DNA of 64,000 nucleotides from [Clostridium] citroniae WAL-17108 (GCF_000233455.1 NZ_JH376420.1:98582-162581), one strand, 5' to 3'. Shown: positions 17,326 through 26,465, numbered from the stretch's first letter. Translations and numbers: made by a program. Notes: generated by a model from the letters alone, not told the origin.

Positions 17326-18276
17326 CTATGCCAATTGCTTCATCAAATCCATGATTTCGTTTTGTGTAGGCGGATTCCCGTAATACTTGGAAATAAATAC
17401 AGAGGCAAAGGTTGATGCAAATTCCAATGCGTTCCTGGAATCCATCCCGATCTGGAACATAGCATGGAGAAAACCTATATTAAACAGATCACCGGCTCCT
17501 ACTGTGTCCACAGGTGTCACCGGATATGCTCCTGCCCGGAACAGCTTATCGCCATCGATCAGCGCAGCCCCCTCCGCTCCCAGTTTTATGATACACAGCC
17601 GTCCATCACCCGAACCATGAATTCCCATCATTTTCTTTACCTGTATCACGGCCTTGTCAAAACCGGTTTCTCCTGTGAGGGCATGCAGCTCCGATTCATT
17701 CATAAAAAGAATATCAATTTTGTTTAAAAAGTTTGTAAGCTGATTTTTATGACTCCAGGTATCATCCGACCAGATCAGGTCGGTAGAAACAATCTTCTTT
17801 TCTCCCTTCCAATATTCAATGCACTTTATCAATCGTTCTTCCTCAACACGGGGCGGAAGGCACCAGCCGCCTAAGAAGACGATATCTGTTCCGACATTGC
17901 TCTTTATCATAGTACTCTCAATACATTCCAGAGTTCCCTTATAGGTAAGCATAAAACGTTCTCCGTCATTTCTCAGGCATGCGTACGTCTTGCATGTACT
18001 TTCCTGATCCGTAATTTCAATATTCCCGGCGTCCAGATTGAGTTCCTGGATTCGGTTCAGAATAAAACTTCCATCTTCATCTTTTCCAACAATGGAAAAA
18101 ATCCTGAAATCACTGTTCAGAGCGCTTGCCCCCACAGCCATATTGCCGATATTTCCTCCGAGACGTAATATGGGTTTTCCAATTTCCACTTCCTGACCCC
18201 ATTCCGGTATGCGGGATAAACCTGGTATAATAATATCGACTGTCAAATCACCGATCGCACCAATTGTCCGTGCCAT
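17326..18276 (-). CDS. PfkB-family carbohydrate kinase
   Basis: Ribokinase/PfkB-fold ATP-dependent kinase, 316 aa. The N-terminal GDLTVDIII and LRLGGNIGNMAVG motifs form the sugar site; the C-terminal PVDTVGAGDLFNIGF gives the catalytic Asp in GAGD and the anion hole. It would phosphorylate the imported substrate. In this operon it is followed in transcription by an importer and preceded by a SIS-domain protein; the same pair of families (FrlD kinase, FrlB deglycase) breaks down fructosamines elsewhere. A substrate of that kind is inference; ribose-like or nucleoside substrates are also possible. Confidence 0.9.
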   Translation of the reverse strand: MARTIGAIGDLTVDIIIPGLSRIPEWGQEVEIGKPILRLGGNIGNMAVGASALNSDFRIFSIVGKDEDGSFILNRIQELNLDAGNIEITDQESTCKTYACLRNDGERFMLTYKGTLECIESTMIKSNVGTDIVFLGGWCLPPRVEEERLIKCIEYWKGEKKIVSTDLIWSDDTWSHKNQLTNFLNKIDILFMNESELHALTGETGFDKAVIQVKKMMGIHGSGDGRLCIIKLGAEGAALIDGDKLFRAGAYPVTPVDTVGAGDLFNIGFLHAMFQIGMDSRNALEFASTFASVFISKYYGNPPTQNEIMDLMKQLA

Positions 18277-18280
18277 ATAG

Positions 18281-19306
18281 TCACTCCCTTCGTGTCACCT
18301 TTCCCACTAGGGAAGGCTGCAGGTCATCCATCCCCCGTGCCTTTGCAAATCCGGCAAATATCAGCTGCATTCCAAGTGTAAACAAAACACTGGATATCTC
18401 AATGGGGCTTCCAGGCAGTCTCATCACCGGTATGCCGCTCACAAACCTGTGCTTACTATTTGTTAAAACCGCCACCTGTTTCCCGCTCTGCCACAGTTCC
18501 TCCGCCAATACGGATTTTCGTTCCAGTGTGTGATCGTCCGGAATCAGAAAAAGTGTTATAATTCCTTTATTTTGTGTAAGTTCAATAGCACCATGGCGCA
18601 TGACTCCTCCAACCACCGGAATCCCCACTGTCTGTGTCTCGTGAAAGTCCTGGGCATATTGTTCAACAATTCCCGATAGATACCCCTGGCCCTCGATCAT
18701 AATTCCGCTGGATTTCGCGATAATCATACCTATCTTATCCGCCTGTCCTTCCAGCTCAATCACAGCTAATGCCAAATGACAAACCTGTTCTAACAATCCA
18801 TCCAACGAGACACTTGGCTCATAGCCCAATCCCACCGAGATTGCCAAGGTATAGAGTTGTGATATGGTAAAGGAAGCAGTGTTAGAAAATGCTTTCTCCC
18901 GGGCTTCAAATTCCAAAAGGCAGGAGGCTCTCCTTGCAAGCATACTCTCCCTATCCTCCGTCACCCCAATTACCGTTCGTTGGTCATTAATGTTTTCCAG
19001 AAGACGCCTTGTTTCCGCCGACTCTCCTGACCTGCTTACAACCACCAGCGGACGGTCATCCATCTTTTGAGGATACCAGTAATCCAGAAGGTCGCATGTA
19101 TTGATTAGCTGTACATGACTCTTTTTCTGCATGTTAAGGAGGTAATACGCACTTTTTAAAGCAGACAAGGAGGTGGCGATCCCTGTCATGAGAACGGAGT
19201 TATCCCGAACCTCAGACCGGACTTTTCCGGGAATGGATAATATTCTTGATCTGTGGAGGGCAAACAGTTTCGGCTGGCCCAGAATGTCATTTGTTAAATC
19301 TGCCAT
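18281..19306 (-). CDS. Twin-SIS-domain protein, GlmS-C/FrlB-like isomerase or deglycase
   Basis: Two SIS (sugar isomerase) domains in 341 aa, the layout of GlmS C-terminal half, AgaS and FrlB/FraB deglycases. The first domain has TGIATSLSALKSA and the phosphosugar loop VVSRSGESAETRRLL (about 95-110); the second carries VMRHGAIELT, in the place of the ELKHGPLAL active-site loop of GlmS. No glutaminase domain is present, so it is not GlmS. With a PfkB kinase next to it, removal of an amino group or amino acid from a 6-phosphosugar (Amadori deglycase) or a sugar-phosphate isomerisation are the best guesses. Confidence 0.85.
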   Translation of the reverse strand: MADLTNDILGQPKLFALHRSRILSIPGKVRSEVRDNSVLMTGIATSLSALKSAYYLLNMQKKSHVQLINTCDLLDYWYPQKMDDRPLVVVSRSGESAETRRLLENINDQRTVIGVTEDRESMLARRASCLLEFEAREKAFSNTASFTISQLYTLAISVGLGYEPSVSLDGLLEQVCHLALAVIELEGQADKIGMIIAKSSGIMIEGQGYLSGIVEQYAQDFHETQTVGIPVVGGVMRHGAIELTQNKGIITLFLIPDDHTLERKSVLAEELWQSGKQVAVLTNSKHRFVSGIPVMRLPGSPIEISSVLFTLGMQLIFAGFAKARGMDDLQPSLVGKVTRRE

Positions 19307-19314
19307 ATCTATAT

Positions 19315-20973
19315 TTACCCCTCATATCCGTATAATTCCTGTGCCTTTTCCCGGGTTACTTTCTTACAGGCGATATCCTGTTCCAACTTCTTCCTATCCC
19401 GCTCCAGAGGATTTCCATAGCCTGCCCCACCGCCAAGAGCCATCTCTACCCGATCTCCTGCCTTCAACACCGCATGGCCTTTTGCTCGCATATGTTCTAC
19501 TAAACCATCTGCACGCTGTATCTTCAAATATGCTGTCGCTCCATCCTGCCCTCCTTTTGCACCGCGTGCCGGATATTTGAAACGGTCGGAATAAAATGTC
19601 ATGTCCACATGGTCTTTAAGGAACTCATATTCCCTGATTGCTCCCAGACCTCCTCTCATCTTTCCCGCTCCTCCTGAATCGGGACGCAGATCATACCGAA
19701 GGATCCTGAAAAATTTCTGGGCAATTTCCAGGGATTCGACAGGGGAGTTCTTGCAGTTACCCAGGGGATCATCAATCAGATCCGCCCCGTCATTATACAT
19801 TCCGGCCCCATAGCCGCCTCCCAGTTCATCGCTGATGGCCACAAACGTATCCCCCTGCCACTGAAGATTGATCTCTGTACGCTGGTCATATCCTTGCGCA
19901 GGCACACGTTCCGGAAGCACATCCTCAAATGCCTTTAAAATCGACTGGAATACCCTCATGATTATAATATTTCTTCCCTCCACAGGAGCATATTCCCTGG
20001 GATTCAGGATGCAACCCTTGGGTGCAGTAACATGAATAGGTCGGTAAGCCCCATCATTAATGGGCACAGTGGGATCGGTCAGGATCATCTTTAAAGCTGA
20101 ATAAGTGGCTGACACCGTAGATGCAATGGGACAATTGATTGCAGTCACTACCTGGTCGGATGTGCCTTTATAATCAACCATCATAGAATCCCCCTGAACC
20201 GTTACCTTTACCTTGATAATAATCGGATCATCATGGATCCCGTCATCATCTGCCATACACTCCCCATAATAATCCCCGTCCGGAATCTGTTCAATGGCTA
20301 TTCGCATGGCCCGCTCCGCATAATCCAGCAGCTGTTCGGAAACTTCCATGAATTCATCATATCCGTACCGGTCCACAAATCCATGTATCCTTCTCCTTCC
20401 GGTCTCGTTCGCTACCAGTTGTGCATTAAAATCACCGATGGTATCTTTGGGAAGCCGAAGATTCGCCCGCAGGATCTGCTCTAAAATCCCTCCGTTCCAA
20501 TCCCGGGAAAGCGAAAATTTCATAGGGGTAAAACGAAACCTCTCCTCAAATATATCTCTGGCATACAGATTGAATCCCGCCGAATGACCAAGATCAGCGT
20601 GGTGGCCGGCACTGCCCGAGAAGGCAACCAGTTTACCCTCATGTACAACGGGGGAAAACATATAGACGTCTGATTGATGCTGCCCTCCGTTATATGGGTC
20701 GTTGAGAATGATCACATCATCCTCTGTCAAGGCGGACGTGTCTACCTTACTCAATGCCCCTGTCAGCGCTGAACTGACGGAATTCATATGAAGAGGGATA
20801 TTCTGGGACTGTGCCAGTACCCTTCCTTTCGCGTCCGCCAGAAAGGTAGAGGCATCTGCTGCTTCGCGTATAACAGTGGAATATGCACTTCTAAGCATAT
20901 CTGCACTCATTTCTCTGGCAACTGCAAGCAGGTTGTTCGTAAGAATATTAAATAACGCAATATCTTTTGCCAT
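19315..20973 (-). CDS. hyuB: Hydantoinase B/oxoprolinase-family subunit
   Basis: HyuB-type subunit, 552 aa, typical length. Visible family motifs: NDPYNGGQHQSDVYM (about 96-110), SGSAGHHADLGHSAG (about 125-140), ATAINCPIAST-like central segment, and the C-terminal GGLGAIREYEF and GGGAGYGNPLERD. With HyuA it forms an ATP-dependent complex that opens cyclic amides such as 5-oxoproline or N-methylhydantoin. AGGAG precedes the ATG, and only two bases separate it from hyuA. Its presence inside a sugar ABC operon is unusual and points to a substrate that carries a lactam or hydantoin group. Confidence 0.92.
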   Translation of the reverse strand: MAKDIALFNILTNNLLAVAREMSADMLRSAYSTVIREAADASTFLADAKGRVLAQSQNIPLHMNSVSSALTGALSKVDTSALTEDDVIILNDPYNGGQHQSDVYMFSPVVHEGKLVAFSGSAGHHADLGHSAGFNLYARDIFEERFRFTPMKFSLSRDWNGGILEQILRANLRLPKDTIGDFNAQLVANETGRRRIHGFVDRYGYDEFMEVSEQLLDYAERAMRIAIEQIPDGDYYGECMADDDGIHDDPIIIKVKVTVQGDSMMVDYKGTSDQVVTAINCPIASTVSATYSALKMILTDPTVPINDGAYRPIHVTAPKGCILNPREYAPVEGRNIIIMRVFQSILKAFEDVLPERVPAQGYDQRTEINLQWQGDTFVAISDELGGGYGAGMYNDGADLIDDPLGNCKNSPVESLEIAQKFFRILRYDLRPDSGGAGKMRGGLGAIREYEFLKDHVDMTFYSDRFKYPARGAKGGQDGATAYLKIQRADGLVEHMRAKGHAVLKAGDRVEMALGGGAGYGNPLERDRKKLEQDIACKKVTREKAQELYGYEG

Positions 20974-20975
20974 AA

Positions 20976-23018
20976 TTAATTCTCCTCCCTTTTCAGCAAC
21001 AAGCTCCCGTTATCCTGCAGTAATCCAATCCAGTTCTTCGGGATAAAGCAGGTAGTCGTATCATCCTCAACCACAGCCGGCCCCTGTATCCTGGCGTCCT
21101 GTGGCAAATTTGACCAGGTATAGAAATCACAGTCGATCCATTCCCCATCAACCAATACTTTAGAACATGTTGTATCGTAGCGGTCTGTCTTTGCATTATA
21201 TTTCATGCTTTCCAACAGTTGATTATCCTGGGGTATCACAGTTTTTAGACGATAGTTGACTATCTCCACATCATTGTCCGGTGAATTGCAGCCGTATCTT
21301 GCAAGATGCTTTTCATGAAACACCTCTGCTAACTTTCCAGCACTTTCAGGAATTTCATCGAAATCCAGCTGAAGTTCAAATGCTTGTCCCAGATATCTTG
21401 CGTCCACCGCATATTTAAAAATAATCTTTTCCCTGTCGAATCCGTAAGAAACCATATTGTCTGCCGCATGTTCTTGTATTTGTGAAAACTGTTCCCTGAG
21501 CATTTCCGGCGTTGTATCAGTGCATCGTGTAACATGTGTCTGTACATAATCCCTGATCACATCCGCCACCAACAGGCCAAAGGACGAAAGAATGCCTGCA
21601 TAACAGGGCACAAGCACATTTGTGATTCCCAGCTCTTGGGCGATATTGGCTGCATGAAGGCCTCCGCCGCCGCCAAAAGCAACCATTGTATACTGGCGGG
21701 CATCATACCCCCGTTCTGTCGAAACCAACCTCACCGCCTGCATGGTATTTGCCTCCATGATCCGGATCACAGCCTCTGCTACCTCGTCCGGTGACGCATG
21801 TACCTGATCTGCCAGCTCAGCCATGACATGCCTGGCATTCTCCACGTTCAGAGGATAATTGCCTCCTGCAAAATGCTCCGGACGTATGAATCCCCTGTAT
21901 GCCAGCGCATCACTCACCGTAGGCTGATCGCCACCCCGGTCATAGCAGGCCGGTCCCGGAATTGCCCCGGCACTTCTGGGGCCAACCTGGAGCATACCTC
22001 CATTATCCAACCATGCAATACTTCCCCCGCCTGCTCCTACTGTCACAATATCCAGCATTGGAACAGCAATTGCAGAACCGTCAATCTTATTCTCCGTTGA
22101 TACCAGAGGCTCCCCATTATTAACTAGGCACACGTCCGCACTCGTTCCCCCTATATCCAGGGTAATAATATTATGAATCCCCAGCTGACGCGCCATAAAC
22201 GCCGCTCCCGTCACACCCGCAGCAGGGCCGGATAACAGAGTCCTGGCAACTTCCTTCCGCAGTGCTCCCATGGGGATGATACCTCCATTGGATTGAGTGA
22301 TGAAAATCTCTCCCTTAAAATTCCTATGCTTTAAATCCTCGTATAATTTCTCAATATAATTCACCATAACAGGCGCTATATAAGAGGTGATTGCCACAGT
22401 GCTGGATCGTTCATATTCCCGGAACTGGGGAAGTATTTCATAGGATGCAGTTATGATGGCATTGGGAAGCTCTTTTTCAAGTATCTCCTTTGTCCTGGCC
22501 TCATGATCTGCAAACGCATAACTGTGGAGATAACATATTCCCACAGACTTGACATCCTCCCTTTTTAACTCCTGGGCAATGGACCGTATCTGATCTTCCT
22601 CCAAGGCCTTCAATACATCACCATCTGCAGTAACCCGCTCTGTTACAGGATACACCATATTGCGCGGTATGATCGGCTTACGCCTCTGGTAAAACAGATC
22701 GTAAACATTTTCCTTATCTCCCCGCTGTATTTCAAGGACATCTGCAAACCCTTCCGTCACCAGCAATGCTGATTTTACACCCTTTCGTTCCAGGACTGCA
22801 TTGGTGGCAACCGTTGAACCGTGAAGCATCTCTCCCATGTCACTCCATTCCGGTATCAGTTTATCCGCACCTTCAATCACTGCCTGCTCCGGCTGTGCCG
22901 GGGTGGATGCAACCTTTAATGTCTCCAGTACAGACCTTCCGTCTTTTTCCTGGAAATAGATAATGTCTGTAAAGGTGCCCCCTATTTCGGCTGCAAATTT
23001 CCTTTTTACATGTTCCAT
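20976..23018 (-). CDS. hyuA: Hydantoinase A/oxoprolinase-family subunit
   Basis: HyuA-type ATPase subunit, 680 aa, typical for the family. The actin-like N-terminal motif EIGGTFTDIIYF (about residues 11-22) and the later LDIGGTSADVCLV (about 292) form the nucleotide site; GPRSAGAIPGPACY and GDQPTVSDA are conserved. It phosphorylates the substrate amide so that HyuB can hydrolyse it. The gene follows the ROK regulator by 21 bp and has an AAAGGAG site. Related acetone/acetophenone carboxylases share the fold, but those normally need further subunits not seen here. Confidence 0.92.
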   Translation of the reverse strand: MEHVKRKFAAEIGGTFTDIIYFQEKDGRSVLETLKVASTPAQPEQAVIEGADKLIPEWSDMGEMLHGSTVATNAVLERKGVKSALLVTEGFADVLEIQRGDKENVYDLFYQRRKPIIPRNMVYPVTERVTADGDVLKALEEDQIRSIAQELKREDVKSVGICYLHSYAFADHEARTKEILEKELPNAIITASYEILPQFREYERSSTVAITSYIAPVMVNYIEKLYEDLKHRNFKGEIFITQSNGGIIPMGALRKEVARTLLSGPAAGVTGAAFMARQLGIHNIITLDIGGTSADVCLVNNGEPLVSTENKIDGSAIAVPMLDIVTVGAGGGSIAWLDNGGMLQVGPRSAGAIPGPACYDRGGDQPTVSDALAYRGFIRPEHFAGGNYPLNVENARHVMAELADQVHASPDEVAEAVIRIMEANTMQAVRLVSTERGYDARQYTMVAFGGGGGLHAANIAQELGITNVLVPCYAGILSSFGLLVADVIRDYVQTHVTRCTDTTPEMLREQFSQIQEHAADNMVSYGFDREKIIFKYAVDARYLGQAFELQLDFDEIPESAGKLAEVFHEKHLARYGCNSPDNDVEIVNYRLKTVIPQDNQLLESMKYNAKTDRYDTTCSKVLVDGEWIDCDFYTWSNLPQDARIQGPAVVEDDTTTCFIPKNWIGLLQDNGSLLLKREEN

Positions 23019-23039
23019 AATGTATCTCCTTTCATATAA

Positions 23040-24098
23040 TTATGCTTTAATTATCTGCACAGCTGCTTCAATTTTGTTTCTGCAAAGCGATATAATACCA
23101 TCCAGATTCTTTTCCGCGATCACATCATCAATGATGATTGCCGGGACATAATCGCTGTGGATATAGTTGGAGATTTCGGACTGTATCTTAGGTATGTCAT
23201 CCTTTGACAGATGAGGAGTTGCCACTACCATCAGGTCCGGATCCATGACACAGCAGATGTTAACAAGAAGACGCGCAACCAGAGTTATGATACCATCTTT
23301 ATTTCCCGTCTCAAGAGCCTGCGCAAGGATCGCATCCGCACACCCGCATTGATTAGGCTTTCGGTTATACTCTCCCAATGCCATATAAGCCAGCTCACCT
23401 GCAAAACTGTTACAGCTGTTATAAAGCTTTCTGTTAATGATAATGGCTGAGCCGATATGATCCAGAATACTTATATACGCCATATTCTGGTTGTTCTCAT
23501 GTAAAAACTGGCTGCATGCCCCCATGGTGGCTGATTTAATGTCATTTTCAATCCATACCCTGCATGGATATTTCCTGGATATCAGATCCTTTAAATCCAT
23601 CCCTTCCCATTCAGGAATGGCCGGAATATTATAGATCCTGTTGTTGGTAACAGTACCGGGAACCGCGATTCCAATTATCTCAATCCGTTCCGCATCGATT
23701 TTACGGGTCATGGTTTCCAGCACCTTAAGCAGATTCCCGGACCAGTCCAAGTCCTGATTTCTATGGTAAATCTGCGAAATGATCTCCTTTTCCATAATAT
23801 TGGTAATTTTACAGTGAAATTGGTCTCCCTGGATATAGATGCATACAATATATCCCTTGTTTTCATTCACTTCATAGACTCGTGCTCTGCGTCCTCCTGT
23901 GTATGTGCTGATGCCGGTACATATTACCGACCCTTTCTCTTCCAGACTTCGCACCACTTTATTCACGGTCTGCAGACTCAGTCCTGTGGAATCTGCAATC
24001 TGCACCTGTGACACTCCAGGGCTTGATGCAATTGCATTCAAAACAATATTCTCATTCACCTTCTTGATTGTCTGGGGTTTGCCAACATATGTATCCAT
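23040..24098 (-). CDS. ROK-family transcriptional regulator
   Basis: ROK (NagC/XylR type) regulator, 352 aa. N-terminal winged helix (VSQVQIADSTGLSLQTVNKVV, about 29-50) then a sugar-kinase-like sensor domain with IGIAVPGTV and IENDIKSATMG. The usual zinc motif GELGHM...CxCG reads GELAYM...CGC: the conserved His is a Tyr, so zinc binding is probably altered. No intact kinase function is expected. It is the first gene of the hyu/ABC operon, directly behind the consensus promoter at 24184-24211, and most likely represses that promoter until a pathway sugar binds. Confidence 0.9.
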   Translation of the reverse strand: MDTYVGKPQTIKKVNENIVLNAIASSPGVSQVQIADSTGLSLQTVNKVVRSLEEKGSVICTGISTYTGGRRARVYEVNENKGYIVCIYIQGDQFHCKITNIMEKEIISQIYHRNQDLDWSGNLLKVLETMTRKIDAERIEIIGIAVPGTVTNNRIYNIPAIPEWEGMDLKDLISRKYPCRVWIENDIKSATMGACSQFLHENNQNMAYISILDHIGSAIIINRKLYNSCNSFAGELAYMALGEYNRKPNQCGCADAILAQALETGNKDGIITLVARLLVNICCVMDPDLMVVATPHLSKDDIPKIQSEISNYIHSDYVPAIIIDDVIAEKNLDGIISLCRNKIEAAVQIIKA

Positions 24099-24183
24099 TC
24101 TTTATACACCTCATTTTTCTTTCACTTATAAGACCCATTCTTCTTCAATAAACTTTATATACTTTATTTATTAAGTTATTTTT

Positions 24184-24211
24184 ATTATAGCACACGCTAA
24201 AACCATGTCAA
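24184..24211 (-). promoter_or_regulatory. Near-consensus sigma-A promoter of the ROK/hyu/ABC operon
   Basis: On the minus strand TTGACA (24206-24211), a 16-bp spacer and TATAAT (24184-24189) are both perfect hexamers. Between here and the ROK start is an AT-rich stretch with AATAAACTT (24148-24156 region) and its inverted near-copy AAGTTATT (24173-24180 region), a plausible ROK operator. A promoter this strong ahead of a catabolic operon needs a repressor. Confidence 0.8.
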
Positions 24212-24329
24212 TATGATTTGTACAATATCGTGTTAATTCCCAATTATACACATATTTTTTAGTCAATTCGCCAGCTTCTTATCAATCTTCAAACTTTTTA
24301 AACCTACCAAAGTCTACAAATCTCCCCAC

Positions 24330-24368
24330 AAAAAAAGAAAACCTGGCGGCCAGTTCCACGCCGTCAGG
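24330..24368 (-). terminator. Terminator of the YARHG lipoprotein gene
   Basis: CCTGGCGGC (24342-24350) and GCCGTCAGG (24360-24368) form a stem with one mismatch on the minus strand, followed by a T-rich run (TTTTCTTTTTTT). It separates the lipoprotein gene from the ROK promoter downstream. Confidence 0.8.
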
Positions 24369-24380
24369 CCAATCTGATTC

Positions 24381-25898
24381 TCAATCCCCCAGATAATAAA
24401 CAGCTGTAAAATGTCCCCTGCTGTTATAATACAGGTGATTGCCAAAAACATCCGTTTCCCCCCCGCTTCTCTCTCCGGCCCCTTTGGACGCAAAGATGAG
24501 ACGCTGGTTCTCTGAGGCGCCCTCCAGGCTTACATCTCCCCCTGTGACCGCTCCTTTCAGCAGGTAAATATCTCCACGGTAAACGGTTTTCATCACCGTG
24601 TCCCCGCTGGTCTGCCACAACTGATACGTCCCGCTTTTATAATCCGCCCATAAGCCGGTCTCACATCCTTGGTCTTCAGCATACTCCCTAAGAATATATC
24701 CATAGACTGGAGCGGCCGCGTTTCCGCCGGGATCCAGAGTCAGGATCCCGGCCTCACCTGTCAGCTCATCCAGTACCACTTCCACCTCTTTTCCAGCCTT
24801 CACCCCTTCCAGCTGTTCCGGTGTAATAGATGCAGGAACGGAAATACTTCCCTGGACCACATAATATCCGCCCATATCTTTTGCCTGTGTCAGGGCCGCG
24901 CTTAAGCCGGTTTCATCATATTCACCCAAATAAGAAAGGTAGGGGGCAAAGGGCAGGTCCTCTATTCCATAATGGTTGCTGCCATCCAGCATGGCCCGGT
25001 TTGGATCATCTTCCATCTCCTTGATAAGGGCAACGTTCTTTTTTTCCACATCTGACAGGATATCCTCTGAAAATGCTCCCGGCTCCGTGGTTCCCCTGTA
25101 CCAGGAGTATGTTTCAAAATATTGCCGCAGCACCTCGTTCTGGAATATCCGCCCATGAAGGGCATAGATCTCATTTCTGAGCAGCCACAGATCCTCTGTG
25201 GGATACATGCAGAGATCCGCCTTGGTCAAGTACCGGAACATCAGACCGGAGCCCTGGAAAACACTTGAGGGGTAATAATCCCCATCCAGTTCGCGCAACC
25301 CTTTCACAGAGATATACGGGCCTGCAGGATCATCCAGGCAAAAGCGGATCTCACCGGATTCTGCCTGCATGTAACTGCTCCCATCCGGAAATACAGGCTC
25401 TATCTCATAGGAACGCCTGCCCTTTTCCGTGGAGATCTCAACCGATGCAATACTGTCATAATAAGAGGAATGATCTGCATTGCGCATGGAAAAGGCGCAC
25501 TGTAAACGGTCTGATTCCATCCCCTCCCGTGTCAGGTCAAAGGATACCTGGTAACGGATATCCCCTGCTTTTAAAAAGGCAGCGGACAACAGTTCATTTC
25601 CGGTTTCCAGGTTCTGTACCGCCTTGATGTGAAAACCGCCATCTCCTTGATCCCTTTCTTCCCCTTGTTTCAGGGGATTCCGGGCAACTTCCTCCTGGCT
25701 TTTCCCCCTTTCCTCTGCATCGGATACATCACCGCTTTCCTGTGCCGCGGTCTCTTTTTCCCAGCTCCCCTGTTCCCGGTTCTCCTGTTCCAGACGCTCC
25801 TGTGCCAATCTTTCATTGCCAGCGCCGGACTGACAGGAACACAGTGCCAGACTAAATACAGCCGCATATAGTGCCATAGTTCCCTGTTTTTTTCTCAT
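24381..25898 (-). CDS. Lipoprotein with YARHG domain
   Basis: 505 aa from the chosen ATG (MRKKQGTM). The signal peptide ends at the lipobox LCSC, followed by a long Glu/Gln-rich charged linker to about residue 80. Around residues 225-290 the sequence LLRNEIYALHGRIF ... YFETYSWYRG is a YARHG domain, a short helical module of extracellular clostridial proteins. The C-terminal part is beta-rich and unknown. It stands alone with its own terminator. Function unknown; an envelope-associated role is all that can be said. Confidence 0.8.
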   Translation of the reverse strand: MRKKQGTMALYAAVFSLALCSCQSGAGNERLAQERLEQENREQGSWEKETAAQESGDVSDAEERGKSQEEVARNPLKQGEERDQGDGGFHIKAVQNLETGNELLSAAFLKAGDIRYQVSFDLTREGMESDRLQCAFSMRNADHSSYYDSIASVEISTEKGRRSYEIEPVFPDGSSYMQAESGEIRFCLDDPAGPYISVKGLRELDGDYYPSSVFQGSGLMFRYLTKADLCMYPTEDLWLLRNEIYALHGRIFQNEVLRQYFETYSWYRGTTEPGAFSEDILSDVEKKNVALIKEMEDDPNRAMLDGSNHYGIEDLPFAPYLSYLGEYDETGLSAALTQAKDMGGYYVVQGSISVPASITPEQLEGVKAGKEVEVVLDELTGEAGILTLDPGGNAAAPVYGYILREYAEDQGCETGLWADYKSGTYQLWQTSGDTVMKTVYRGDIYLLKGAVTGGDVSLEGASENQRLIFASKGAGERSGGETDVFGNHLYYNSRGHFTAVYYLGD

Positions 25899-26027
25899 AC
25901 TCCCATCTTCCTCCCGCAAGAAAAACAATTTGTGACCCTTATCTCAAGTATACACCTCTCCGGTATGGCGGTGTATTAATTTTTCTTTGCGATTTTGCAA
26001 ATATTGCTTACTGAAAATCCCATGCTC

Positions 26028-26100
26028 TTAGATGATCCTACATGGCCCCGCAGAACCCTACATAATCCTACATGGCCTTAGATGGCCTTAGCTAATCTTA
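26028..26100. repeat. Degenerate short direct repeats after the CarD-like gene
   Basis: The stretch holds imperfect copies of CCTACATGGCC (twice), CCTACATAATC-type and TTAGATGGCC/TTAGATGATC words, giving a patchwork of about 10-12-bp units that includes the stop codon of the CarD-like gene. No spacers of constant length, so not a CRISPR array. Probably slippage-born. Confidence 0.6.
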
Positions 26101-26415
26101 CATAGTCCGGCGGATATGATCCTCAATAAATGAGTCCATCTCATATTCCGGAACCTGCAGCGCTTCTGACAACATGCCGTAAAGTTTGCCCCTGGCTTCC
26201 CCGGCCATGGCATCTTCCTCAGGTGAGGGGTGTCTTCTGGCCGACTTGTCGTTTCGCCTTATATAATGTGTCTTTATAACCTTAACCCACTCAACCGGAT
26301 CATCAGAATGCAGCGCCTCCTGGTAAAATTCAGACCGGACCTTATCGGCGGCCACCTGAATGGTCCTGATATACGGCATTCGCTCAACTAACTCCAATGC
26401 ATCTTCTCTTGTCAT
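26098..26415 (-). CDS. CarD/CdnL C-terminal-domain-only protein
   Basis: 105 aa, all helical. From about residue 3 the text LELVERMPYIRTIQVAADKVRSEFYQEAL and WVKVIKTHYIRR follows the pattern I know from the C-terminal helical domain of CarD/CdnL-type RNA-polymerase regulators of clostridia (PYI-x-T-I-x-V, EWVKIIKT-x-YLR). The N-terminal Tudor-like RNA-polymerase-binding domain is missing and there is no room for it: GGAGG lies seven nt before the ATG. So it is either a natural single-domain form or a trimmed remnant. It lies alone between the YARHG lipoprotein gene and yeiH. Confidence 0.65.
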   Translation of the reverse strand: MTREDALELVERMPYIRTIQVAADKVRSEFYQEALHSDDPVEWVKVIKTHYIRRNDKSARRHPSPEEDAMAGEARGKLYGMLSEALQVPEYEMDSFIEDHIRRTM

Positions 26416-26465
26416 GTGTTTCCTCCATTCTCTGTTTCAAATTTATGTTACAGAAGCTTTTATAA

